DNA of 64,000 nt. Source: Pedobacter aquae. Its GTDB lineage: Bacteria > Bacteroidota > Bacteroidia > Sphingobacteriales > Sphingobacteriaceae. Where the stretch lies: the NCBI RefSeq assembly GCF_008195825.1, contig NZ_CP043329.1, positions 2,480,001-2,544,000 of the forward strand. The letters run 5' to 3'. A program made the translations under genes and the position numbers. Shown here piece after piece: positions 44,652 through 54,792 of the stretch (position 1 is the stretch's first letter; the number at the start of each line of letters is the position of its first letter). The notes under the pieces were generated by a model that was not told where the DNA came from, searched no databases, and worked only from the letters and a program-made list of their open reading frames with translations.

Positions 44652-45169
44652 ATAGAAAATAGAGACTCTTTAAAATACATACAGGTTGTTATTGCTGGTA
44701 AACCAGTTTCTGAAAAAGAAATAGCCAGTTATGATAGTTTATTAAAAGCCAGTGGTTTTGATGATTTAAGAATAAAGCTTTCTAGAGTAAATGTTTCTAA
44801 AGAAGAAATTGCAGATATGAGCCGTGAGGTAGCAGCCAGTATGCTAAATGCTATCAATTTAAAAGCGGCCACTCCTATTAACAATAAAGATAATGTTTAC
44901 GCAACATCTGATATCTCTAAAGAACTTGCAGTTTTATACCCAGAAGCTAGTCAGATTAGTATAGGTGAAATGGTTAATTTAAGGCAAAGTGGTAATTCAA
45001 ATGATACGCTAACTCATGTAATCATCAGTTGGAAGAAAAAAACTTCTTTAAGCAATCAGGAAGCAAAAAAACTTTACGCTTTTTTAAAGTTGAGGCTTAA
45101 TAAAGATACTTTAATTATCCTTAACAAATAATGAGGTATATAAATTGCTTATTGAACTAAAACAACAGC

Positions 45170-45643
45170 ATGAACCAGCAGCCATTTAAGAACGATAAAT
45201 TAAGATGGGTAGAACGCATCTCAAAATTAATGGACGAACAGTTTAGCATAAAAGGTTATCGTTTTGGTTTAGACCCTATTCTAAATTTCATCCCCTATCT
45301 CGGAGATTTAGCAGGTTTTAGTGTTTCATTAGCCCTTATTGCTACCATGCTGAAAAATGGCGCCAGCAAAAAAGTGGCTCTTAAAATGTTTGGAAATGTT
45401 TTAATAGATACCATCTTAGGTGCTATCCCTGTTTTAGGTTTTTTCTTTGATTTCGGCTTTAAAGCCAACAGTAGGAATATTAAATTATTAAGAGAACACT
45501 ATACAGAAGGTAAACATACTGGCAGTATAATGGGTATCATCATCGGTTTTATACTTATTGCTGTAGTGGTGTTAGGCTTAATTGCTATTGCTCTGTACTA
45601 TTTGTTTGCTTATTTGTATACGCTGATTCAAAATTGGTTATAA
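45170..45643 (+). CDS. DUF4112 membrane protein
   Basis: A 157-residue protein. Residues 10-105 match DUF4112: WVERISKLMDEQFSIKGYRF, GLDPILNFIPYLGDLAG, then LIDTILGAIPVLGFFFDFGF and KANSRNIKLLREHY. Hydrophobic segments, including one at about 120-157, suggest an inner-membrane protein. Function is unknown. It begins 38 bases after the DUF389 gene and may be co-transcribed with it. Confidence 0.88.
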   Translation: MNQQPFKNDKLRWVERISKLMDEQFSIKGYRFGLDPILNFIPYLGDLAGFSVSLALIATMLKNGASKKVALKMFGNVLIDTILGAIPVLGFFFDFGFKANSRNIKLLREHYTEGKHTGSIMGIIIGFILIAVVVLGLIAIALYYLFAYLYTLIQNWL

Positions 45644-45647
45644 AAAA

Positions 45648-46118
45648 GAGGCTGTCTCAAATTACTACTTTGTGTCAGGCTGAGCGGAGTCGAAGCCTTT
45701 TCTGAGTATATCAGAGAACTATAAATGTTTAAAAATCAAGCATTCACCCACTGGCTTTCCGGCCTCTTGACCGGCCACATCAAGGTACTTTTATTCAAAG
45801 TATTAGTTTTATGTTTTGGCCTTCATGAATGCTACGCATGTTTCCGCAAAAAGTACCCAAACCCGAGCTAAGCGAACACATGAAAGCCTTAAAAAAACAA
45901 TAAGCTAATTGAATAAACTCTCCGCTGCGCCGCTTGCTTCTAAAGGTTCTACTAAGGCTAATCCTGTAGAAGCCGCAACCGCCAAGGCGGAATTTGGCGT
46001 AAACGGTCGTTAATGCTTGGGCAAGACTATCGAACTACTTAAACACGTCATTTCATATTGATTTATATGAAGTATATTAGACCTTAATTTGACAGATACG
46101 ACTTTTGGAGACAGCTTC
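45648..46118. mobile_element. Second MITE-like element, degenerate, filling the DUF4112-serS gap
   Basis: The left end GAGGCTGTCTCAAAT is identical to that at 7728, and the right end TTTTGGAGACAGCTTC is its imperfect inverse (reverse complement GAAGCTGTCTCCAAAA). The interior near the left end shares TTTGTGTCAGGC...GGAGTCGAAGCC with the element at 7728. The middle holds fragments (GGCTTTCCGGCCTC; GTCATTTCATATTGATTTATAT) that recur, inverted, in the 55.9-57.3 kb region. No gene is visible. Confidence 0.45.
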
Positions 46119-46140
46119 TTCTCTCTTAAGCTTTTTTCCC

Positions 46141-47412
46141 TTATTTAATGATATCAAAACCTGTATAAGGAACCAATACATCAGGAATTTTAATTCCTTC
46201 TGGCGTTTGGTAATTCTCTAAAATAGAAGCTACAATTCTTGGTAAAGCTAAAGCACTTCCGTTTAAAGTATGTGCTAACTGTGTTTTACCCTCGCTACCT
46301 TTAAATCTTAATTTTAAACGATTGCTTTGGTAAGTCTCAAAATTAGAAACAGAAGAAACCTCTAACCAACGCTGTTGTGCAGCACTCCATACTTCCATAT
46401 CGTAAGTTAAGGCCGATGTGAAGCCCATATCGCCACCGCATAATCTTAAAACGCGATAATGTAAGCCTAAATTTTGTAATAAGCTTTGTACATGTAAGCT
46501 CATTTGTTCTAGCACATCATAAGATTTATCTGGATGTACCACTTGAACAATCTCTACCTTATCAAATTGGTGTAAACGATTTAAACCTCTTACATGTGCG
46601 CCATAAGAACCCGCTTCTCTTCTAAAACATGGTGTATAACCACAGTTTTTAACAGGTAACTGTTCTTCTTTTAAAATAACATCTCTGTATAAATTAGTAA
46701 TAGGCACTTCAGCAGTAGGTATTAAATATAGGTTATCTAAGCCTACATGATACATCTGCCCCTCTTTATCTGGTAATTGCCCGGTACCAAAACCTGATGC
46801 CTCATTTACCAAATGTGGTAACATCATTTCTTCGTAACCAGCTTTATCAGCCTCGGCTAAAAAATAATTAATTAGTGCTCTTTGTAGTTTAGCTCCTTTG
46901 CCTTTATAAACCGGGAAACCAGCACCAGTAATTTTAACACCCAATTCAAAATCAATCAAATCGTATTTTGCGGCTAAATCCCAATGTGGCAAAGCATTTT
47001 CTGCCAAGTTTGGCACCTCACCATAGGTTAATACCACTTCATTTTCTTCTGGAGTTTTGCCTTTAGGCACAGATGAATGAGGTAAATTTGGTAACTGTAC
47101 CAATTTTAGGTGCAGCTCTTGCTCTATAACTGCAAGCTCTTCATGTAATTTTTTTATTTCTTCTTTGGATGATGCCGTTTTTGCTTTAAAAGCTTCAGCT
47201 TCTTCTTTTTTACCTTGCTTCATCAACTCGCCAATTTGCTTGGCTGCTGCATTTGCTTCTGCTTGCAAAGCGTCTCCTTTGGATTGCGTAGAACGTCTTC
47301 TCTCATCTAAACTGATGATTTCATCTACCAGTTCTGGCTGACTAAAATTTCTTACACTTAAACGTTCTAGAACCTGCTCTTTATTTTCGCGGATATAACT
47401 AACTTGCAGCAT
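46141..47412 (-). CDS. serS: Seryl-tRNA synthetase
   Basis: Class II synthetase of 423 residues that charges tRNA-Ser and also tRNA-Sec where present. The N-terminal coiled-coil tRNA-binding arm is visible at about residues 28-105 (Lys/Glu/Ala-rich). The catalytic core has LIPTAEVPITNLYRDVIL, YTPCFRREAGSYGAHVRGLNRLHQF (motif 2), EVSSVSNFETYQSNRLKLRF and HTLNGSALALPRIVASILENY (motif 3). It is divergent from rsmI, with a 194-base gap. Confidence 0.98.
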   Translation of the reverse strand: MLQVSYIRENKEQVLERLSVRNFSQPELVDEIISLDERRRSTQSKGDALQAEANAAAKQIGELMKQGKKEEAEAFKAKTASSKEEIKKLHEELAVIEQELHLKLVQLPNLPHSSVPKGKTPEENEVVLTYGEVPNLAENALPHWDLAAKYDLIDFELGVKITGAGFPVYKGKGAKLQRALINYFLAEADKAGYEEMMLPHLVNEASGFGTGQLPDKEGQMYHVGLDNLYLIPTAEVPITNLYRDVILKEEQLPVKNCGYTPCFRREAGSYGAHVRGLNRLHQFDKVEIVQVVHPDKSYDVLEQMSLHVQSLLQNLGLHYRVLRLCGGDMGFTSALTYDMEVWSAAQQRWLEVSSVSNFETYQSNRLKLRFKGSEGKTQLAHTLNGSALALPRIVASILENYQTPEGIKIPDVLVPYTGFDIIK

Positions 47413-47606
47413 GATTTTTATTTTTTCTGCAAAGATATTAAAAGGATGTACGATTTACGATTTTTAAGGATAGATATTTTATAAGCCGAAAAAAGAGAAA
47501 ACCAGCTAGAAGATTAAATAAAAAACGGATAACGTTAAATAGGAAAACAAAACACAGGTCCAAAATTCACGCTCTTTTTAGAGAGGATTGAGGGTAAGGC
47601 TAAACA

Positions 47607-48323
47607 ATGAACGGAAAACTATACCTCGTACCTACGCCCATAGGGAATCTTGATGATATGACTTTTAGAGCTGTTAAAGTTTTAAAAGAGGTAGATATTA
47701 TTTTGGCAGAAGACACCAGAAACTCTTCTCCTATGCTGAAACATTTTGGTATTGATAAAAAACTTTTTTCGCACCACCAACATAATGAGCATAAGGCCGT
47801 TAATGAAATTATCAGGTTTTTAAAAGAAGGGCAAAACATAGCTTTAATTTCTGATGCTGGTACGCCGGCTATATCAGACCCGGGCTATTTGTTAACTCGT
47901 GAGGCTATAAAAAACGATTTAGAAATAGAATGTTTGCCAGGCGCTACAGCTTTTGTACCGGCTTTGGTAAACTCGGGCTTACCTAATGATAGATTTGTAT
48001 TTGAAGGATTTTTACCCGTAAAAAAAGGTAGACAAACACGTTTAAAAGAATTGGTTTTAGAAGAAAGAACCATGATTTTTTACGAATCGCCACACCGTTT
48101 ATTAAAATCTTTAGAAGAATTTATCACTTTTTTTGGTGCAGATAGAGAAGTTTCTGTTTCCAGAGAGCTTACTAAAATGTACGAAGAAACCAAAAGAGGA
48201 AGTTTAGCCGAGGTTAAAAACTATTTTGAAACCCATACTATAAAAGGTGAATTTGTAATTTGTTTAGCCGGGAAAATATCAGGCAAAGCTGTAAAAGAAA
48301 AATTTAGAGACCAAGAAGTTTAA
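47607..48323 (+). CDS. rsmI: 16S rRNA (cytidine-1402-2'-O)-methyltransferase
   Basis: SAM-dependent enzyme that 2'-O-methylates C1402 in the ribosomal decoding centre. Family motifs are LYLVPTPIGNLDDMTFRAV at residues 4-22, LAEDTRNSSPMLKHFGI, ISDAGTPAISDPGYLLTREA, CLPGATAFVPALVNSGL and FYESPHRLLKSLEE. The 238-residue length is close to usual. It lies upstream of lnt, with a 40-base gap. Confidence 0.96.
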   Translation: MNGKLYLVPTPIGNLDDMTFRAVKVLKEVDIILAEDTRNSSPMLKHFGIDKKLFSHHQHNEHKAVNEIIRFLKEGQNIALISDAGTPAISDPGYLLTREAIKNDLEIECLPGATAFVPALVNSGLPNDRFVFEGFLPVKKGRQTRLKELVLEERTMIFYESPHRLLKSLEEFITFFGADREVSVSRELTKMYEETKRGSLAEVKNYFETHTIKGEFVICLAGKISGKAVKEKFRDQEV

Positions 48324-48363
48324 TAAAGTTAAATTCTTCATCAAATCAAGAAATTACTATTCA

Positions 48364-49971
48364 ATGAAAAAGCATATCCAATACGCACTTATATCTGCCA
48401 TTATACTTTTTATAGCTTGGCCACCTATTCCATACACCTCACTATTGTTATTGATAGGCTTTTTCCCGCTATTAGTAGCTATAGAAAATATCAACAAAAG
48501 TGACACTAAACAAAAGGGCAAAAAAGTATTTATTACAGCAGGTTTAACCTTTTTATTATGGAATACAGCTAGTATCTATTGGATTTGGAATGCATCGCCA
48601 GAAGGCTCTATTGTGGCTTATGTATTAGGCGCTTTGCTCATGACTTTCAGTTTTTTCTGCTATCATAAACTTAAAAATATTACCAAGCCCATTGTAGCTG
48701 ATATAGCCCTCTTGGGATTTTGGATTTCTTATGAATATTTACACCAAAGTTGGGATTTAAATTTCCCTTGGATGACTTTAGGAAACGGTTTTGCTAGCAG
48801 TCCGCAGTTTATCCAATGGTATGAGTATACAGGTGTATACGGAGGCTCTTTATGGATTTTAGGAAGTAATATTTTATTATTTAACATCTGGAAACAATTA
48901 AAAAATAGTGAAAAACAGCAAAAAAACACATTCAAGCTTTTAGCAGGTTTAGCTTGCTGGGTGCTCATCCCGATAGGTTTTTCTACCCTAACCTACATGA
49001 ACTATGAAGAAGAAAATAACCCCGCCCATGTAGTAGTGGTACAACCCAATATAGACCCTTATGCCAAATATGAAAGTTATACTACCAACCAGCAACTAGA
49101 TCATTTAATTGCTTTAAGTACTAAGGCAGCAAAAGTTAGTACCGAGTTTATCATTTGGCCAGAAACAGCTATTCCAGAATATGTAAATGAAGATTATATT
49201 AGGCAAGGGAACATATTTTACCGCTTACAACAATTTATGCAGCCTTATGCCAATGCAACTTTAATTACCGGTGCAGAAACATATTTAACTTATCAAAACC
49301 CAAAAACTAAAACAGCAAAATTTAACGCCCAAAGTAACGAGTATTGGGATAGTTTTAATACCGCTGTGGCGATAGAAAACTCTGCCAAAGTACAATTCTA
49401 TCATAAATCTAAACTGGTGCCGGGGGTAGAGAAAATGCCTTTTATTAATGCGCTTGCTTTCTTAAAACCCGTGTTTGCCAAATTTGGTGGCACTACTGGT
49501 GGTTATGGCTATCAGGATGAGCCTTCTGTATTATTTTCGCAAAGTGGTATTGGCGTTGCGCCTGTCATTTGTTACGAATCTATTTGGGGTAATTGGGTTG
49601 CGGGTTATGTTAAAAAAGAAGCACAGTTTATAGCCATTATCACCAACGATGGTTGGTGGGGCAATACATCAGGTAAAGACCAACATTTACACTACGCCAG
49701 ATTAAGAGCTGTAGAAACAAGACGTTGGGTAGCCCGTTCTGCAAATACCGGAATATCTGGCTTTATTAACCAGCGTGGAGATTTGGTACAGCAAACATCA
49801 TGGTGGCAACCTGCTGTTATAACGCAGGATATTAATCTAAATTCTGAACTTACTTTTTACGTTAAACATCCAGATATTATAGTTTATCCATTTTTACTGA
49901 TAGGTATTTTTGGGCTATTATACCTTTTAACGCAGAAAATCAGAAACAAAGCAGCTAAACCTAGTGCTTAA
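48364..49971 (+). CDS. lnt: Apolipoprotein N-acyltransferase
   Basis: Inner-membrane enzyme that adds the third acyl chain to the N-terminal Cys of lipoproteins, the step after LspA. There are six hydrophobic segments in the first 210 residues, then a nitrilase-like periplasmic domain. The catalytic triad is visible: Glu in IIWPETAIPEY, Lys in HKSKLVPGVEKMPF and Cys in APVICYESIWG. NDGWWGNTSGKDQHL and RARSANTGISG-like VARSANTGISGFI are further hallmarks. Length is 535 residues. Confidence 0.97.
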   Translation: MKKHIQYALISAIILFIAWPPIPYTSLLLLIGFFPLLVAIENINKSDTKQKGKKVFITAGLTFLLWNTASIYWIWNASPEGSIVAYVLGALLMTFSFFCYHKLKNITKPIVADIALLGFWISYEYLHQSWDLNFPWMTLGNGFASSPQFIQWYEYTGVYGGSLWILGSNILLFNIWKQLKNSEKQQKNTFKLLAGLACWVLIPIGFSTLTYMNYEEENNPAHVVVVQPNIDPYAKYESYTTNQQLDHLIALSTKAAKVSTEFIIWPETAIPEYVNEDYIRQGNIFYRLQQFMQPYANATLITGAETYLTYQNPKTKTAKFNAQSNEYWDSFNTAVAIENSAKVQFYHKSKLVPGVEKMPFINALAFLKPVFAKFGGTTGGYGYQDEPSVLFSQSGIGVAPVICYESIWGNWVAGYVKKEAQFIAIITNDGWWGNTSGKDQHLHYARLRAVETRRWVARSANTGISGFINQRGDLVQQTSWWQPAVITQDINLNSELTFYVKHPDIIVYPFLLIGIFGLLYLLTQKIRNKAAKPSA

Positions 49972-50007
49972 AAATTTGAATCTATATTTTTTTATATTTG
50001 TAATGAT

Positions 50008-50394
50008 TTGAAAAAGATAATTGCCATATCGTTATTAAGCATCCATTTGATAGCCACTACAGAACTGTACCAGCTATTAAAATTGCCTATTTTGGTAGAG
50101 CACTTGATAGAGCATAAATTACAAGATAACAATATCACCATCTTTGAATTTTTAAGTATGCATTATGCTTTAGAAGATATTAGAGATGCTGATTATGACC
50201 GCGATATGCAGCTGCCTTTTAAAACCCACAACCACTTAAACCAGGTTGATTGTAATGCAAGTTTGCCGCAAAATCATGTATATGTAGTTGCTCTTCCAGA
50301 CATTATACATCAACAAAAAACACCTGTTTATAATAGTTTCTTCATCAATTCTGTTTATCTATCTTCTATTTGGCAGCCTCCAAAAACTTGCTAA
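50008..50394 (+). CDS. Small exported protein upstream of the metal efflux operon
   Basis: A 128-residue protein starting at TTG 50008, with no in-frame ATG upstream. The N-terminus (KKIIAISLLSIHLIATTELY) is a signal peptide or anchor. The body is His-rich: LVEHLIEHKLQD, FLSMHYALED, KTHNHLNQVDCN. It ends in PPKTC. I do not recognise a named family, but small proteins of this kind precede CusA-type genes in Bacteroidota. Metal binding is possible, inferred from the histidines and position (60 bases before cusA). Confidence 0.65.
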   Translation: MKKIIAISLLSIHLIATTELYQLLKLPILVEHLIEHKLQDNNITIFEFLSMHYALEDIRDADYDRDMQLPFKTHNHLNQVDCNASLPQNHVYVVALPDIIHQQKTPVYNSFFINSVYLSSIWQPPKTC

Positions 50395-50453
50395 TTCTTT
50401 TCTCTACAAACTAATACATTACTATTTTTTTCATAAAATTTAGCAATACTGAT

Positions 50454-53400
50454 ATGTTAAATAAGATTATTGAGTTTTCCATCAGGAATAAACTCATCAT
50501 TGGCTTATTTACCCTTGCCCTTATTGGCTATGGTATTTACCAAACTACACGCTTACCCATAGATGCTGTTCCAGATATTACCGATAATCAGGTTCAGGTG
50601 ATTACCGTGGCCCCATCCTTTGGTGCTACTGATATTGAAAGACTGGTAACTTTCCCAATAGAGCAAGCAAACAGCAATATAGATGGGATGAAAGAAATCC
50701 GTAGTTTTTCACGATTTGGATTATCCTTAGTTACCCTAGTTTTTACTGATGAGACAGATATTTATTGGGCCAGACAGCAAGTAGCAGAACGCTTACAAAA
50801 AGTACAAACAGAAATCCCTAAAGGTATAGGTACGCCAGAACTAGGTCCGGTTTCTACCGGTTTAGGCGAGATTTACCAATACGTAGTAAAGCCAAAAAAA
50901 GGCTTTGAAGATAAGTACGATGAAACAGAACTAAGAACCATTCAAGATTGGATAGTAAGGCGCCAGCTTTTAGGCGTTAAAGGCGTTGCCGAAGTAAGCA
51001 GTTTCGGGGGTAAGCTTAAACAATATGAAATAGCACTTAACCCTAACAAATTACAAGCTTTAAATCTTAGTATAGACGATGTTTTCACAGCCTTAGAACA
51101 AAACAACCAAAATACAGGTGGTGCTTATATAGAGAAAGGCGCTAGCGTATTATTCATCAGAAGTGAAGGCTTAATTGGTGGCATCAGCGATATTGAAAAT
51201 ATTGCTGTAAAAACGACGGGGCCAACTACTTTATTTATTAAAGATATTGCTGATGTTAAAACAGGTTATGCAACACGTTATGGCGCTATGTGTTATAATG
51301 ATGAAGGCGAAGTTGCAGGTGCCATTGTAATGATGCTTAAAGGCGCTAATAGTAACGAGGTAATTAAAAACGTAAAAGACCGTGTAGCCCAAATACAAAA
51401 AACCTTACCAGAAGGTGTAGAAATCGAACCTTTTCTAGACCGCACTAAAATGGTAAACAATGCCATTAAAACGGTGGAGACAAACTTGATGGAAGGCGCT
51501 TTAATTGTAGTTTTCATATTGGTACTTTTCTTAGGAAATTTTAGAGCTGGTTTAGTAGTGGCTTCTGTTATTCCCCTTGCTATGCTTTTTGCCATTATCA
51601 TGATGAATACCTTCGGCGTAAGCGGAAATTTAATGAGTTTAGGCGCTTTAGATTTTGGTTTAATTGTGGATGGTGCTGTGATTATTGTAGAAGCCGTTAT
51701 GCATCAGCTTAAGCATAGCAATAAATTTGGAGCTGTTTTACAACTTAACCAAAAACAAATGGATGAAGAAGTAAAAACGTCAGCAAGTAAAATGATGAAT
51801 AGTGCTGTCTTTGGGCAAATCATCATCCTGATTGTTTATTTACCCATTTTTACACTACAAGGTATAGAAGGCAAAATGTTTAAACCAATGGCGCAAACTG
51901 TTGCTTTTGCCTTGATAGGTGCTTTTATACTATCCCTCACTTACATCCCTATGATGAGTGCTTTATTCTTAAATAAAAAGATAGCGCATGAACCCAATTT
52001 CTCTGATAAATGGATGTTTAAATTAGAACGTGTTTACCAAAAGGCCTTAGCTCGTGTATTAAAATACCCTAAAATGGTTTTAAGCGGTGTGGCAGCATTA
52101 TTTGTTATGGCATTGCTGGTACTTTCTACTTTGGGTGGCGAGTTTATCCCGGCACTGGAAGAAGGCGACTTTGCGGTTGAAACCCGAGTTTTAACCGGCA
52201 GTAATTTAAGCACTACCATAGAAAGCACTCAAAAAGCTGCTCATATCTTAAAATCTCGTTTTCCGGAGGTAGAAAAAGTAGTTACTAAAATTGGAAGTGG
52301 CGAAGTGCCTACAGACCCAATGCCTATGGAAGCTAGTGATATGATGGTGATTTTAAAAGATAAAAGCGAGTGGACTTCTGCTAAAACTTTTAATGAACTG
52401 GCCGATAAAATGGGCGAAGCTTTAGAAGAAGTACCGGGCATTACAACAGGCTTTCAGTACCCTGTACAAATGCGTTTTAACGAGCTCATGACAGGTGCCA
52501 GACAAGATGTGGTTTGTAAAATATTTGGTGAAGATTTAGATACTTTATCGCACTATGCACATAAGCTTGGTAAAATTATCAATACGGTAGATGGCTCTCA
52601 GGATTTATATGTAGAACCTGTTACAGGTATGCCACAAGTTATCATCAATTACAATAGGGCAGCAATAGCTCAGTATCAATTAAACATTGCTGATGTCAAT
52701 AGAATTGTAAATACGGCCTTTGCTGGCCAAAGTACAGGTTTAGTTTTTGATGGAGAGAAACGCTTTGATTTGGTTGTAAGACTAGGAAGCGAGCAGCGTA
52801 AGAATTTAGAAGATATCCAAAACTTGTTGATACCAACGCCAAAAGGTCCACAAATTCCTTTACAGCAATTGGCAGATGTAAGTATCCAAAACGGCCCCAA
52901 CCAAATACAACGTGAAGATGCCAAAAGAAGAATTATAGCAGGTTTTAATGTTAAAGGTAGAGATGTGCAAAGTATAGTAGATGAATTACAAAAAAAGGCA
53001 GAAACACAGCTTAAATTACCAGCCGGCTACTATGTTACTTATGGCGGTGCTTTTGAAAATTTAAACGAAGCCAAACAACGTTTAATGATAGCGGTACCAG
53101 TTTCGCTTGCGCTGATATTTGTATTGCTATTTTTCGCTTTTAACTCGGTTAAACATGGCTTGTTGATTTATTCTGCCATTCCGCTTTCTGCTATTGGTGG
53201 GATATTATTTTTAGCCTTAAGAGGGATGCCTTTTAGCATTAGTGCCGGAGTTGGTTTTATTGCGCTATTTGGCGTTGCTGTGTTAAATGGTATTGTATTG
53301 ATAGCCGAATTTAATCGCTTAAAAGCATCGGGTTTAAAAGATTTAAACCGAATTGTATTAATGGGGACTAAAGTACGATTAAGACCTGTTTTAATGACAG

Positions 53401-54779
53401 CCTTTGTGGCATCATTGGGCTTTTTACCTATGGCTTTAAGTCATGGTGCTGGTGCCGAGGTACAAAGGCCATTAGCAACTGTTGTTATTGGCGGTTTAAT
53501 GATAGCTACTTTCCTTACCTTGTTTGTACTTCCTATTTTGTATATCATTTTTGAAAAAGGTGGTAAAATAAAAGTAAATCCAAAACTTGGTGCTTTAATA
53601 TTGGTGTTAGGCTTAGGCATTTCATCAGCGCAAGCGCAACAAAATATCAGTTTAAAAGCAGCTATAGATACCGCTATAAAAAACAATACGTTGGTAAAAA
53701 ATGAGCGTTTAAAAGCCACTTATCAAGAAAAATTGATTAAAACTGGCGCTGGCTTACCATCAACCAATTTTAATACAGATTTTGGCCAAGTAAACAGTGT
53801 TTATAACGATTTAAGGTTTGGTGTATCGCAATCTTTCCAGTTCCCTACGGTTTATGCTAGGCAAAAAAACCAACTGAAAGAAGAAGCTAAAACGGCAGCT
53901 TTAAACATTGCTGTTAAAGAGGCCGAACTTACTAAGGCTGTTTCTTTAACGTACTATCAAATTATAAATTTGAAAGAGCAGGAAAACTTACTTAAAACTA
54001 GTGATAGTATTTATGCCGAGTTTCTTAAAAAAGCACAATTAAGACTAGCAAAAGGCGAGACCAATGCTTTAGAAGCAGCTACAGCATCAAGCCAAAGAGG
54101 CCAGATATTGATGCAATTAAAACAGCTGAAACAAGATTTAGAGCTATCCGAACTACAATTTAAACTCTTGTTAAACAGTAATTTAGATTTCAATCCTGTA
54201 AAAGAAAATCTTAAACCAGAAATTGGCTTAAGCCAGATAAATAAAGCAGAAGAGCATCCGCAACTTAAAATGTTGGAGCAACAAAAGGCAGTAAGTTTGG
54301 CACAAACTAAAACAGAAAAATCTAAACTATTACCAGAAATAACTTTGGGTTATTTTAATACGAATTTCCAAGGTGTTGGACCCGATGAAGTTTTTTACGA
54401 CCGTAGCAAACGTTTTAACTCTGGACAAATAGGTTTAGGAATACCTATTTTTAGCTCGCAAAATAGTAGGATTGCTGCTTCTAAAATTAACCAAGAAATT
54501 GTTTCGCAAGAGTACGAGATACAAAAGCAACAACTTGAAAATCAATATCAAGTAATATGGGTGCAATATCAAAACAGTTTAGAAATTGTTCAGTATTTTG
54601 AAGATAAAGGCTTAGCCGATGCTGATACGATTTCTAAAACTGCCCAAAAACAATTTGAGAATGGCGATATCAATTACCTAGATTGGGTAATGCTGATGCA
54701 GCAAAGTATCGGTATTAAAAGTCAATATCTACAAGCTTTGAAAATTTGGATGAGCAAAGCATTCAGTTACAATATTTAA
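50454..54779 (+). CDS. CusA/CzcA heavy-metal RND pump fused to a TolC-type outer-membrane factor
   Basis: A 1441-residue fusion. Residues 1-1035 are a heavy-metal RND transporter: N-terminal TM1, TRLPIDAVPDITDNQVQV, proton-relay segment GALDFGLIVDGAVIIVEAVMH in TM4, GVAVLNGIVLIAEFNRL in TM10. Residues of about 1040-1060 form a signal-peptide-like stretch (LGALILVLGLGISSAQAQ). Residues 1065-1441 are a TolC/CusC-like outer-membrane factor with helical coiled-coil repeats. It expels metal ions such as Cu(I), Ag(I), Zn or Co; specificity is unproven. The adaptor gene follows 13 bases later. Confidence 0.95.
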   Translation: MLNKIIEFSIRNKLIIGLFTLALIGYGIYQTTRLPIDAVPDITDNQVQVITVAPSFGATDIERLVTFPIEQANSNIDGMKEIRSFSRFGLSLVTLVFTDETDIYWARQQVAERLQKVQTEIPKGIGTPELGPVSTGLGEIYQYVVKPKKGFEDKYDETELRTIQDWIVRRQLLGVKGVAEVSSFGGKLKQYEIALNPNKLQALNLSIDDVFTALEQNNQNTGGAYIEKGASVLFIRSEGLIGGISDIENIAVKTTGPTTLFIKDIADVKTGYATRYGAMCYNDEGEVAGAIVMMLKGANSNEVIKNVKDRVAQIQKTLPEGVEIEPFLDRTKMVNNAIKTVETNLMEGALIVVFILVLFLGNFRAGLVVASVIPLAMLFAIIMMNTFGVSGNLMSLGALDFGLIVDGAVIIVEAVMHQLKHSNKFGAVLQLNQKQMDEEVKTSASKMMNSAVFGQIIILIVYLPIFTLQGIEGKMFKPMAQTVAFALIGAFILSLTYIPMMSALFLNKKIAHEPNFSDKWMFKLERVYQKALARVLKYPKMVLSGVAALFVMALLVLSTLGGEFIPALEEGDFAVETRVLTGSNLSTTIESTQKAAHILKSRFPEVEKVVTKIGSGEVPTDPMPMEASDMMVILKDKSEWTSAKTFNELADKMGEALEEVPGITTGFQYPVQMRFNELMTGARQDVVCKIFGEDLDTLSHYAHKLGKIINTVDGSQDLYVEPVTGMPQVIINYNRAAIAQYQLNIADVNRIVNTAFAGQSTGLVFDGEKRFDLVVRLGSEQRKNLEDIQNLLIPTPKGPQIPLQQLADVSIQNGPNQIQREDAKRRIIAGFNVKGRDVQSIVDELQKKAETQLKLPAGYYVTYGGAFENLNEAKQRLMIAVPVSLALIFVLLFFAFNSVKHGLLIYSAIPLSAIGGILFLALRGMPFSISAGVGFIALFGVAVLNGIVLIAEFNRLKASGLKDLNRIVLMGTKVRLRPVLMTAFVASLGFLPMALSHGAGAEVQRPLATVVIGGLMIATFLTLFVLPILYIIFEKGGKIKVNPKLGALILVLGLGISSAQAQQNISLKAAIDTAIKNNTLVKNERLKATYQEKLIKTGAGLPSTNFNTDFGQVNSVYNDLRFGVSQSFQFPTVYARQKNQLKEEAKTAALNIAVKEAELTKAVSLTYYQIINLKEQENLLKTSDSIYAEFLKKAQLRLAKGETNALEAATASSQRGQILMQLKQLKQDLELSELQFKLLLNSNLDFNPVKENLKPEIGLSQINKAEEHPQLKMLEQQKAVSLAQTKTEKSKLLPEITLGYFNTNFQGVGPDEVFYDRSKRFNSGQIGLGIPIFSSQNSRIAASKINQEIVSQEYEIQKQQLENQYQVIWVQYQNSLEIVQYFEDKGLADADTISKTAQKQFENGDINYLDWVMLMQQSIGIKSQYLQALKIWMSKAFSYNI

Positions 54780-54792
54780 ACGCAAAATAAAC

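Larger units (their letters stand above)
42470..45131 (+). pseudogene. DUF389 membrane protein gene, split by an IS4-family insertion
   Basis: The 5' part (42470-43306) encodes a membrane protein with many hydrophobic segments and the DUF389 hallmark SAAVIIGAMLISPLMSPILGVGLSFG, then AIPGVAIATALMPPLCSAGFG. The 3' part (44652-45131) continues with a soluble C-terminus. The IS brings in a stop (AAT CAA TAG) just after the left junction. Precise excision with one copy of the 9-base duplication gives LKWN-IENRDS in frame, about 438 residues. Family function is unknown. The insertion is probably recent, since both halves are otherwise intact. Confidence 0.93.
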
